This document shows, piece by piece, positions 13,012-24,853 of a stretch of 64,000 bases of DNA; position 1 is the stretch's first letter; each line of letters begins with the position of its first letter. A model generated the notes under the pieces. It did not search any database. It was not told where the DNA came from and saw only the letters and a list, made by a program, of their open reading frames with translations. The position numbers and the translations under genes were made by a program. This DNA comes from Phaseolus vulgaris. Taxonomy: Eukaryota; Streptophyta; Magnoliopsida; Fabales; Fabaceae. Location: contig NC_023753.2 in the NCBI RefSeq assembly GCF_000499845.2, positions 5,478,791-5,542,790 of the forward strand, read 5' to 3'.

Positions 13012-16000
13012 ATGGAGGAAGAGAGCGAATGCTTCGAGTGCCTCCAACTTCGAATAAAGTCGGATTTCTCGGAGCAAGTCTTCTTCAATTATGCCATCTC
13101 CAATTCTGCTTTTCCTTTCGGATCCTCAGCTATCGTCAATGTCTCTCTCTCTCTCCCTCTTTCTCATTCAATTTTCCGATCATTTTTTATTTTTAACTTA
13201 TTATTTTTCATTTTAACTTCCTTTTCTTCTTTTTGATAAAATAGATTTCTGGTACAACTGATGGCGAAGCTTCCGGCGGTCAATTTATACTGCAATACAT
13301 GCCGAGTCGTGATAAGAATTGTTTTATCAATTATGTGTAAGATTTTCGTTCTGCATTTTTTGTGCTTATTATTTTTTTTTTAATGATGATCCTTTGTGAG
13401 ATGTTTTTGACGTCTGTTTGTGCTTTTGTGCATTCTTTTAGTTAAAATTTGGAAAAGAAAATGTATTGTTGTTTTAGTCTTTGGTTAGGTTTGCTGTTGG
13501 CTGGTGGAAATTGGAAGTGATAAACTCTTGTTCTTTATGCAGAAATGAATATAGTTTGGACTGTGGTGAAATCACTACCAGGAGTGGTGATCCTGATATT
13601 GGTGGAAGTAATGATAATAATGTTATTAAGGGTAGAATTACTTCATCAGATGATTCTGACTGTGGGAAAGATTTGTCAGGAAACACAAATTGTGGTCATT
13701 CTGGAAGGTTTTCTTGCTCGAGGGCTATCACCTCACTCTTACCGGTTGCTCATGTGGGAATGTCTTCCTATTCTGCGTTTCAAAAGGTGTCCTCTGATTT
13801 CTTGTCTGGTTTAATCGAAGACCATGTGTTAGATTCACTTGATCTCTTCATTGAAGAGAAACCATCTGGACGGGACAGCGTAAATTTTCTTAGTTTAATT
13901 GGGTTGCCATCATTTGAAGAGGATGCTTTTCCAGGCTCTTTGAGACATCCTAACATAGCTCCAGTCCTTGCTATTTTTAAAACAACTGATCATGTTAATG
14001 TGGTGCTTCCTAAGACTCCATACAACTTGGAAAGTATTCTTCATTTTAACCCCAATGCCTTAAAGTCTGATTGGAATAGAAGATTTCTTATGTATCAACT
14101 ACTCTCAGCCTTATCGTATGTACATGGTTTAGGGGTTTCTCATGGTAACATACGCCCATCCAATATCATGTTGACTGATTCGTTATGGTGTTGGCTGAGA
14201 TTATGGAGTGAGCCTGTATTGGAATCTAATTTAACTTTGCAGGAGAATGAAAGCGCTAATTCTGAACCTGCAAGAATTGGTTGTTGTAATGTTGGTTGTC
14301 ATTCTTATGGCCTTTATGCTGATCTAAAGCTTTCTCCAACAATAGATTGGCATGCTTGCTTTCAGCAGTGGTGGAGAGGAGAAATAAGTAATTTTGAATA
14401 TTTACTCATCTTAAACAGATTATCAGGAAGAAGATGGGGGGACCATACATTTCATCCAGTAATGCCTTGGGTAATTGATTTTAGCTCAAAACCTGATGAT
14501 AATTGTGATGTTGGGTGGCGAGACTTGAACAAGAGTAAATGGCGCTTGGCAAAAGGCGATGAACAATTGGATTTCACATATTCAACGTCTGAAATCCCTC
14601 ATCATGTTTCAGATGAATGTCTGTCTGAATTGGCTGTCTGCAGTTATAAAGCAAGAAGACTGCCTTTGAGTGTTCTCAGAATGGCTGTTCGTTCCGTGTA
14701 TGAACCTAATGAGTATCCTTCCACAATGCAGAGGCTCTATCAATGGACTCCCGATGAATGCATTCCAGAGTTTTACTGTGATGCTCAAATTTTTAAGTCA
14801 ATACATCATGGTATGGCTGATTTGGCTGTACCCTCTTGGGCAGAGAGTCCTGAGGATTTTATTAAATTGCATTTTGAGGCATTAGAAAGTGATAGGGTGT
14901 CATTTCAACTCCATCATTGGATAGATATAACCTTTGGTTATAAGATGTCTGGCCAGGAAGCTATCGCTGCTAAGAATGTTATGCTTCCTCTATCAGAACC
15001 CTCGATGCCAAGATCAACAGGACGTCGTCAGCTTTTTACTCAACGACACCCCATGCGTCATGCCACTACCAAAACAAAGCGTCATGGTTCCAATAAATAT
15101 GCCAAAGTTTCGAGTCAGGCATATGAAATGCAGCGAGAGACATCTCTTCTATCTGGAACTGCTTATCTACAAGAACTAGAGCAAGCATCTAAATTTTCTG
15201 AACATGCTAGGCATTTGAATGCCTGTTACCATTATCCCTCAAATCAAATGACGGGGAAGAACATCTCGTCTTTGGGAGATTCATCATCCGAGACATTTAG
15301 TGAAAATATAAGCAAACTATCTTTGATTGACAGAAATTACGGGGTGCCGTGTAAAATGAATCTAATTTCTTTTCTTCAACATATCAAAGAGGAAGATGAA
15401 GGCTCCTCAGGATATCCAGACTTGCTACTCTGGAAGCAGAAATTATCTTCTTCAAGACTTTGCTCTGAAGATGTTGCTAGGGACATATTTTCTATTGGTT
15501 GTCTCTTGGCTGAACTTCATCTTTCCAGGCCACTCTTTGATCCAATCTCATTGTCAATATACTTGGAAGATGGAACCTTTCCAGGATTTCTGCAGGATCT
15601 ACCTCCTAATATTAGATTACTTGTTGAAGCATGCATCCAAAAGGATTGGACGAGGTATCAGTGTGTTTGCACACATACAACTGAACTTTTGTGGTTTTTT
15701 TTTGTCATGTTATTTAATTTAAGTATTGATTTTTTCTATATAGGAGGCCATCTACCAAAATTCTTCTGGAATCTCCTTATTTTCCAAAGACTGTCAAGTC
15801 CTCGTACTTGTTTCTTGCTCCACTTCAGCTTGTAGCTAAACAGGAAACTCGTCTTCGTTATGCTGCAAATTTTGCAAAGCACGGAGCTCTCAGGGAAATG
15901 GGTGCATTTGCAACTGAAATGTGCGCTACTTATTGCTTATCACTTATAGTGAATGCTGTGACTGATATCGAAGCTGAATGGGCATATATGCTTCTGAAGG

Positions 16001-19000
16001 AATTCATGAAATGCTTAAGAGTGCAAGCAGTGAAAACATTAATCCTGCCAACAATACAGAAAATTTTACAGGCAAGTTGCACACTTGATTTTGTGAATTT
16101 GTTTAGTCTGTAGAATTTACAAATATTTTGTTTTCTTTCCCTTTTTTCTTCTAAAAAAACAAATTGACATCTTAGTAGACATCTTTTTACAGACCACAGG
16201 TTATTTACGTTTAAAGGTTGCACTTCTACAAGATTCATTTGTAAGGGAAATATGGAATAAAGTTGGTAAACAAGCATACCTCGAAACTATTCATCCATTG
16301 GTCTTGTCAAACTTGTACATTTCTCCAGATAAAAGTTCAGGTGCCTCTGCTTCAGTGCTTCTAATCAGTTCTAGCGAGGAGCTTGGAGTACCTATTACCA
16401 TCCATCAGGTTTTTTGGTTTTGCAACAACCTTCCATACTATGTTTTCCTTTATCTACATGCTCCACTCCTACTTATGTGTTGGTTTACTCATTGCTCTTG
16501 AATCAGACTATCTTTCCTCTTGTTCACTGCTTCGGAAAAGGACTATGTGCGGATGGCATTGATGTGCTGGTCAGAATTGGTATTCTTAGTTTATTGACAT
16601 TTGTATTTTTCCGTCCTTCCTTCACTTAGACCTTCAATTTATAATGCCCTTCCATTTTTTGACTTCTCAGGTGGCATTTTTGGGGAATTGTTTATTGTCA
16701 AACAGATGGTACCTTTACTCAAAAATGTTGTTCGTTCATTCATTGATGTGTCATGCATGAATAAGCCTGATCCTGTCCAGAGTTGGACTGCTTTGGCACT
16801 TATTGATTGCCTGATGACTTTAGATGGACTTATAGCTTTCTTGACAGAAGAGGTCATTGTAAAGGAGCTTCTTGAAGTATGGTTCTTATTATATTTTGGT
16901 TTCAAAATGCTTTAATTGCCAATAAATACTGTGTAACAGTTCATTGTTGAATTTATTTGAAAAATACACAGGACCTAAGTTGCATACACATTGGGATTCT
17001 TATGCAGAAACATGTGGACATTGCAGTGCTTCAGGTTCTTCAAATTATCCATTGGTTTGTTTTGGATCCATCACTTATTCCTTGATTCTGTTGGCTCTAA
17101 TTGGCATCTTAGCTTAACCCTTGCCAGGAGGGATTCTTAACTTTTTAGTCACTGGGTAATCAGACAGTTGTGTGTGAAAACATCAGGATTTTTTTATGAC
17201 ATGTTGGAATGACAAAAATAAAGTGTTACGATTGTCAATGATTTTGTGCCTTGGCTCATGGCCATTAAACCTAGCATTGTGCTTTAAACAAAATTTGACA
17301 CCTGTTTTTGCACAATTCCCCAAAGTTATATTTCAAACTCTTTAGATTGATTGCTCCTGCCTTTTTTTTGGCCTGTACCCTGATAGTGTGGTGATGTCTG
17401 CTCCTTTTCATTATCATAATGCATCTCATTCTATCGCTGATCACTTAAATTGTTAAATGATCCTAGTTGCCTTCTCCTTTGTCAGATTGCTGCTTCTACT
17501 CTTTTTGGAATTTGTCAGCGGATTGGAGCAGATTTGACAGCATTGCATATTCTTCCAAAACTTAAAGAACTATTTGATGAGCTGGCTTTCTCCCAGGAAC
17601 TTTCTAAAGGTTCAACTACTGTTGGCAAAAACTTGAAGGTTGGCAAAATAAAAATTGGAGGGGACTTGCATATTGAAAGTCGTATGGATCTAGTGTGAGT
17701 TTTCAGTTATGCTTTATAGACTAGGTGTTATACTGGGGTAAATTACTCGCCTAATTCAGTGCAAAATTAGAAGAACTCTAGGTAGGGAAGAGGAAATAGT
17801 AAATAAGAAAGAGTGACGAATAAGGAACCATGCATGAGTAAACTGAGTCATATAAGTGGTTTATGTTAAATCTAAAAATACTGTGCTAAACCTCTTTATA
17901 ATGTAAGTGATATAATCCCATATATGATATGAAGATTTCCCCCACAAGAAATGCTGGATCACATTGATAGAACCAATGTCTTTGGTTAGGCAAGCTTAGA
18001 CACACCTCTTCAATGGTGTGTCCCTATGTTCAACACGTATCGGACATTGACATGCGTATGACACTTGTATTACGCGTATCGGTGAGATGTCCAATTTAAA
18101 ATATAGTTTTGACATGGTTCTAACACAACTTTAATAAGGGCAGACATGGTGAGTTTTTAAAAACTCAAATTAATTGTTTAAGTTTCTATTATAATTACAG
18201 AAATAAAGAAAAAATCCTATATAATCAAGAATATTTTAAATTATATATGTATTATTAGGATGTTTTTATTTATTCTCCTTTCATATCTTCATATAATGTG
18301 AAACTTTTTGAAATTATTAATTTGTTTTTAGATGAATCTGGCTAAAGTGTCTTTTTCAATGATGATGATCGTTTAGATTGTTATATTTGACTAACCGTGT
18401 TTATAGATGATTTTGAATATATAAATCTTCATTGTCAATTTAAATAATTCATCATGATATTCAATATATATGTGTGTTTGTGTGTGCGCCGTGTCCTATA
18501 TTTTGGATATTATACATGGCGTCGTGTTCGTGTCTGTTTCGTATCCAATATTTGTGTTAGTATGCGTGCTACATATTCCTAATTGTTAACTATTTGGGGA
18601 TGTTTTTTGTTTCTAATATTGTTTTAGTTCTGTATCTTCAACTTCATGTTATTAATTTATATTGTTTTGTACAGCTGGAAAAGCTTGTAAAACAAGCTCT
18701 ATTGCTTTGATAAGATTCAGAGCATAGTGTTTGAAGACAAGAACCCCATTTTCACCTTTGGCTTCATATCTTTTTTCCAAGTAATTTCTAACACAAAGTA
18801 ATGCATCATGTAATATGCTTAGCTAAATCAAATATAATAATAAATTCCATGAGTGCGTTCCTAAAGATCCTTACTAATCTGGTTGTTCAACCCAGTTGCA
18901 GTGTCCTGATTTGCAAAAGTTATGCACATTTCTATCTGATTTAATATTACATCTTGTAGTGTCCCACCTATCATCAGCATACGGAGTTAATTATCATAAT

Positions 19001-22000
19001 TTGAGACACATGAGCAAAGCACTTGACTGTTGATTTGAAAGATAAATTGTTTCTCTTAAATCATCATTTCTAGGAGACATAAGCTTATCTTCTTTCAATC
19101 CAAAAATGTCACATACTCATCACATTCTACTGAAACCATGGGAGTTAATTTGAACATGAAGTTGGGCATTGCAAATCTTCACTGAATCAGGTTTAAATGT
19201 GCTTTTGTAAGTTCATGGGAAAATGCAATTAGATCGATAAATCAAGTTTGTCATCAAATTACATTGATTCCCTACTGTAAATAGGTTGTGTCTTGTCCTC
19301 CTAGACTCACTTTCAAGTTTATTTTATTTTACGACATGCCACTTCCGTTGGTCTTATTTATTCTTTTAGCATGTATAAATTCTTCTTGGTCATATGTAGG
19401 TTGGTACTCTATCCTTCCTTTGCATCTCTTCTTGGGATAGAGAAACTTCGTCAATGTTGTGCTACATGGTTGATTCTTGAACAACATCTTCTACGTCATC
19501 ATAATTGGAAGGTATGATGCTACATTTTTCTATTCTTTTCCCCAATATGAATGGAAAAATTACATGATTTTATTGGTGTGATAATTTCTTGTTTGCTTAT
19601 TTCTAAACCTGTTGTGATTCAGTGGGAATATGCAGGAGAATCATCAAAAAATGGTTCAGAAATTATTCTTGCTAGAAGACCTGTAATATCCCAAGGATTT
19701 ACATCTGAATACAATCCTGCAAAGCTGTTGCTTAATGGAGTTGGATGGTCAATTCCACAATCCCAAGGAAGTAGAAGTGCCAAAAATTTGATTCCTCAAA
19801 GACGACCATTTAAAGTTCATCAAAGTCCAGTAGTAGTGCATGAAGGAATGTCATACCAAATGACCCATGAACCCTGGTTTTGGTTCCCCAGTCCAGCCAC
19901 CATCTGGGATGGGCCTGAATTTCTTGGGAGGGTGGGGGTTCAGAAAGATGATCTTCCATGGAAGATCAGAGCATCTGTTATATACTCTATACGTGCACAT
20001 CATGGAGCAGTGAGGTCTCTGGCTGTTAACCAAGATGAATGTACTGTTTTTACTGCAGGAATTGGCCAAGGATACAAGGGAACTGTTCAGAAATGGGAAT
20101 TGAGCCGAACTAACTGTTTGTCCGGTTATCATGGCCATGAGGAGGTTTGTTTTGTCATTCTTTGCTGAAAATGACATTTTTCAACCATGCTTGCTATAGA
20201 TCCTTGTAGTATTTAGATATATTTCTATTGCAGAGAACTAAACAGTACTGTCATGTATCAACTCCGGTTTCAAATTATCAATATGCAAATTGCAAAGTAC
20301 AAAGTGGAGCACGATGGATGCCTATTTAAAACAAAAATAGATTACAATGTTGACTTCATATACGAGGAACTAGTTCAATAAAATACAGTTAATTAGTTTA
20401 GTTGATCTATGAACTACCCATGAGGTTGAGGTGTGCTTATAAATTTTTTTAGCTTCAAATGGATTTAGATATATACATCTGCTTTGAATACTTCAGTCAT
20501 TACTTCTCCAATTTCAGGTTGTGAATGATATTTGCATCTTATCATCAAGTGGAAGAGTGGCATCTTGTGATGGAACAATTCACATTTGGAATAGCCAAAC
20601 AGGGAAGCAAATATTGGTATTTGCTGAGTCCCAAACAGAATCTAGCCATCCTACAAACCATCCATCCTCTGCATCAAAGATTAGCAGTGAGCAGGCTAAC
20701 GTGCTAAATTTGAATACACTAGCAAATGGAATATTGTCTAGTGCTTTCGATTCAAGTCTTTATACTTGTATGCATCAATTATACTCCACTGACACTCTTG
20801 TAGTTGGCACTGGAAATGGTTCTCTGAGGTAAAGTTAACTCTTCGTAGTAAATGTCATTTCAATCAGATATTTAGAAAATGTGTTGATGCCTACCAACTT
20901 TTGAATCTTGTACAGGTTTATTGATGTTGCTAGAGGCCAAAAGCTTCATATCTGGAGAGGCGAATCTACTGAATCTAGTTTTCCTTCACTTATTTCTGCC
21001 ATCTGCTCCTCCGGCTCTGACAAGATGCAAGCAGGTGGAATTTCCTCTTTGCCATCTTTTATTGCAGCTGGACTAAGCTCTGGTCACTGTAAATTATTTG
21101 ATGCTAAGAGTGGAAATGTTATTACCACTTGGCGAGCTCACGATGGATATGTGACAAAGGTATTTTGTTGAAAATATTAGGGTTACGTAATTTGATTTTA
21201 CACTCAGCTTCATCCACGTTTTGTCTACAGTTGGCAGCTCCTGAGGAACATCTGCTCGTTTCCAGCTCTCTGGACAGAACTTTACGAGTCTGGGACTTAA
21301 GAATGTAAGACCTATCACTCTACTGAACTTCAAATTCATTAGGAGTTTATGACCATTTAGAACTGTCTCTCTAAAATTGAGAGATCAAAATTTTGTGCAT
21401 TGGGGCACATGAAAGTTGTTAGAAGGTAAACCAAGTGGTTGATTGAGGTTTGATGAATGATTACCCCTTATTGCATATACACCTGACTGTAGTTAACAAA
21501 CTATGTGGTAAGAATATTTTTTAAGGTGCAGGTGACCTGGTGCATATAATTTCGCTCAGGAAATTAAAGAAATCATCAGCAATCAAGATTAGCAGAAAAA
21601 AAAACTAACTGGACCTCTACTCTTCTGTGTTTCTTTCTTCGTTGTATGTCCGTATTGGAGTATTGGACTTTCCTCATGTGTCGGTCTTTTTTCGTTCATA
21701 ATTTGAGTCTGTGCAGACTGTGCTTCATATATTGCATGTTTTTATTTGAAGATGTATTCCAACAAGAACCTAAATGGAAGTGGTAAACTTTCTTCCTCAT
21801 TTCCAGAGGGATATATCTTGAAAAGCTCATTTCTACTATCCTTGCAGGAATTTTCCATTGCAGCCCGTTATTTTCAGAGGTCATTCAGATGGTATATCCA
21901 GTTTCTCCATTTGGGGCCATGATGTTATTTCAATTTCCCGGAGTAGGATTGGGCTTCTCTCCTTGTCTAAATCTGCCAATGAAACAGTAAGCTTCTCTTT

Positions 22001-22655
22001 TAAAGACCCACAACATGACAGACAGGGATAGGAATTAAGAAGGATCTTCTAATATTGTTTGTCTAGACTTTAATTTAGATGTTAAAATGATGGTTTATTA
22101 TTGCTTTAGTTGTATCTTGTTGCTTGACGTAATCCCTCTTGCTTATTCATAGGTTTCAGCTCCTTAATAAAATATAAATATGCTGAAAACATTTGCTTAA
22201 AATCCAATTTCCAGCCACTTATATCTTCTTCACAGATTTAAGAGAGTGCAATTCATATGCTTGATATGTTTGTGTCCTGCAGCCTTAGAGTGTCTATATT
22301 CTGCGGCTTGAGTTGTTCAGCCATATAGGCCTGAATTCTTTTATGCTTGCTATGCATCTATTTGATTCATCTGAGGTTTAGCTCCTAGCTTGATGTTAAT
22401 TTCTTTTGGGTGCTCATCATGAAGGAAAGCTCGATAACAATACAGATCTAGTTTTGTGCTCAGATTTTGAAATTTAATTCCGGATTATATGATTCCATGA
22501 CACAGGATGGGCAGCACCACATTATGCCCCAGAGACTCTACGTTTCTGATAATGGTCAGAGAAGCTTGTCAGCGTTATCAAGTATTAGTATACTTCCATT
22601 CTCTCGATTGTTTCTCATAGGAACCGAAGATGGTTATCTGAGAATCTGTTGTTAA
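13012..22655 (+). CDS. GFS12: GFS12/WDR81-like protein: pseudokinase, BEACH and WD40
   Basis: Sixteen exons join in phase to 1673 aa: 13012-13140, 13245-13336, 13543-15654, 15744-16071, 16193-16408, 16507-16579, 16671-16876, 16972-17034, 17486-17694, 19400-19511, 19623-20144, 20518-20828, 20916-21159, 21231-21304, 21848-21986, 22464-22655. Kinase-like N-part: LRHPNIAPVLA near residue 207 and HGNIRPSNIML near 274, where HRD has become HGN, so it is probably inactive. A BEACH domain spans about 350-556 (WWRGEISNFEYLLILNRLSG). The kinase C-lobe remnant DIFSIGCLLAEL follows near 721, ending at RPSTKILLESPYF. A helical stretch and WD40 repeats (from about 1300; IHIWNSQTGK, RTLRVWDLR) complete it. 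From memory it matches Arabidopsis GFS12 (At5g18525). BEACH-WD proteins act in endomembrane trafficking and vacuolar sorting. Confidence 0.9.
16072..16192 (+). other. GC-AG intron in the GFS12-like gene
   Basis: The exon ends ATTTTACAG and is followed by GCAAGT. The reading frame (KILQ then TTGYLRLKV) is continuous only if this GC donor is used with the CAG acceptor at 16190-16192. No GT donor nearby keeps the frame. Confidence 0.8.
17994..18582. repeat. Dispersed repeat with CGTGTC-rich ends, copy 1
   Basis: It lies in the ninth intron of the GFS12-like gene. It starts near GCTTAGACACACCT, contains ACGTATCGG, GGTGAGATGTCCAATT and GGTTCTAACACAA, and ends GTGTCTGTTTCGTATCC...GTGCTACATA. A diverged copy with the same blocks in the same order is at 61001-61437. 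Its class is not certain; no transposase is present. Confidence 0.6.
18652..18810 (-). other. Open 52-codon frame antisense within a GFS12 intron
   Basis: Read on the minus strand from 18810, the frame gives HDALLCVRNYLEKRYEAKG then ENGVLVFKHYALNLIKAIE and ends in a stop at 18652. The composition looks protein-like compared with the AT-rich intron around it. There is no start codon and I do not recognise the family. It could be an exon fragment carried by a transposon, or chance. Confidence 0.25.
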
Positions 22656-24740
22656 ATATACTTCATGGTTTTCCTTATCTTTCTTTGTACATATGAGTGA
22701 TCATCCATATCAGAGGACCAACTGCATAGTACACAGTTTGATGCTACTCATCGTTTCATGCTTTCAACCAAAATGTCCCTGTGTAGTTGTGTTTTTATTA
22801 TTTCATGAGGTCTAAACTTTGAGTAAAAAATTGGTTGTTGGTTTTTTACTCTTAATGGCCCTTGTATATTTTTGACACATTCATGTTCTGATAATTCAAA
22901 CTTATATTTGGGATGTGGGAACCGTCACTTGCGAATATTTTAGCATGTCGGACAATAAAACGTAAACTTATGAAGTAGTGCGCAAATGTTAGTCGGTGCT
23001 ATTTTAAGCGCATTAATTAAGAGTAATATATTAAAGTTTTTATTTAAATATTACTAATCAGCCTAGTCGTACTTTTTTTTACATGATTTTTAATAAAAGA
23101 AAAGGTTTTATATTGGATTGTTAGTAAACGATAAATTTAGTCAAAGATTAATTGCATTTGGACAATGACTTCGATTTTGATGGATCTTTATTATAAAACC
23201 GAATTCTGTATTAGTATGCGCAAATGTCGGTTTATTTGTCTCTTATGGTAGTTTTTAAATAATACGAAAAGTTTCATTTTAATCTATATATGTTAATTAA
23301 ACAATTTAAGAGTTTAGTTATCATCTCATATTATTATGTTAATTAATTGTGACTTAGCTTTTGGTTATGGTAAAATACATACATTTTATTTTGATCTTTA
23401 TAAAAGAAATATTTTTCTCTCTAAAATTTCAAACATTGTTCTTATTTATAATCATTTTTTTGTACTGTTGTATAAAGGATATATTATTTGATAATTGTTT
23501 GAATCAAACAATTTATCCTATAATAATAATAATAAATTCTTTAAAATAATTAAATAAATTCTTTTTTAAAAAATAACTGTCACGTAACTTCAATATTATT
23601 CTTACACAATCAAAAAAAATTTAAATTATATTTTTTAATTAATTATTGAAAATAAGAAACTAAAATTACATTTCTTACAATTGGTACCGATGATAATAAA
23701 CGAATAAACATGTTAATACATAAGATAATAATTATACATAAGAAACATATGATAATATAAATTTATAGTTAATTTTATCAAATACGAATATATAAGAAAA
23801 ATCAAATACGAATATATAATAAGAAAAATAAAAAATGTGAATGCTCTTAATTTATGATGAATTAAAATATTATAGTATAAATTTATAGTTGATTTTAATA
23901 TGATGAGGATAATAATAGAGTAAGTAAGAACATAATGATAATGATAGTATTATGTGCACAAAAATATGTGAGTGTAAAAGTATTAATATATTTCTAGATA
24001 TTTGTATTTATAGATCTTGACGGTGACAATATGATGTTTATTTATGACTCATAAATAGATGTTTAGTAATAAATTTTTTTTAAGTATACCGTTTTATTCA
24101 TAATAATCATTTATGGTCATTATAACTAGCTTAATTATGAAATATACATGTTAAAAAAAAAACTTTTGAACAAATTTATTTTGTATTAACAAAATTATTC
24201 GCTTAAACAAAATAATTGATAAGACTTTTTTATTTTTTTTTATTTTTCATTTTAGTAACCATAATTCCAATCATATTGTTAAAGAGTCACATAAATAAAT
24301 TTAGCGTGTTAAAAATGTTGATGTGAAAAACAGTTGAACAATAAAATATAACATAGTTTCCTCTCTATTATTTTTGCTTTTTAAATTAAACATCCAAAAT
24401 TGCATGACATACTATAAATAAAATATTTCTATCGGGAAATAGAATAAATATACAAGGTTAGATTACATGTTCTATTTTTTATTGGTTTTATTGTATGCAG
24501 AAAGAAAACTAAACATGAATTGCAATATATATTTTTTTAAAAACAAATTTCTGGAAAAGAAAAACAAAAAGAATCATAGAAAAAAAAGGACAAAAAGTAA
24601 ACGGCTACAACGCCAATAAAGGTTTTTGGAACTTGCAACAGTATGATTGGACATTTGGCCATAGAAAAATTCTAAAAATTATCCAAAACGAGAAGGGGCA
24701 TAATGGGTAAAAACTGAAATGATGTTGGATTATAGGGAAG
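22656..24740. other. Intergenic region, no gene seen
   Basis: It contains the 3' flank of the GFS12-like gene and AT-rich DNA up to the next promoter. No repeat ends or coding similarity were found. Confidence 0.5.
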
Positions 24741-24742
24741 CT

Positions 24743-24750
24743 TATATTAA
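24743..24750 (+). promoter_or_regulatory. Possible TATA box of the TSJT1-like gene
   Basis: TATATTAA lies 104 bases before the start codon at 24854, a usual distance for a plant TATA box with a short leader. Confidence 0.35.
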
Positions 24751-24853
24751 GCGCATCGCATCGTTCATTGTTTAGCATCTTGTTTCAATTTCTGCTGCTG
24801 ACTGCATTTCCTCTGTTTATTTTTTTCACATCCAAACCAACGATCCACCCAAA

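Noticed and set aside
18675..18760. Possible GFS12 exon after the TGTACAG acceptor
   Set aside because: In the required phase it reaches a stop after four codons. The exon at 19400 continues the protein correctly.
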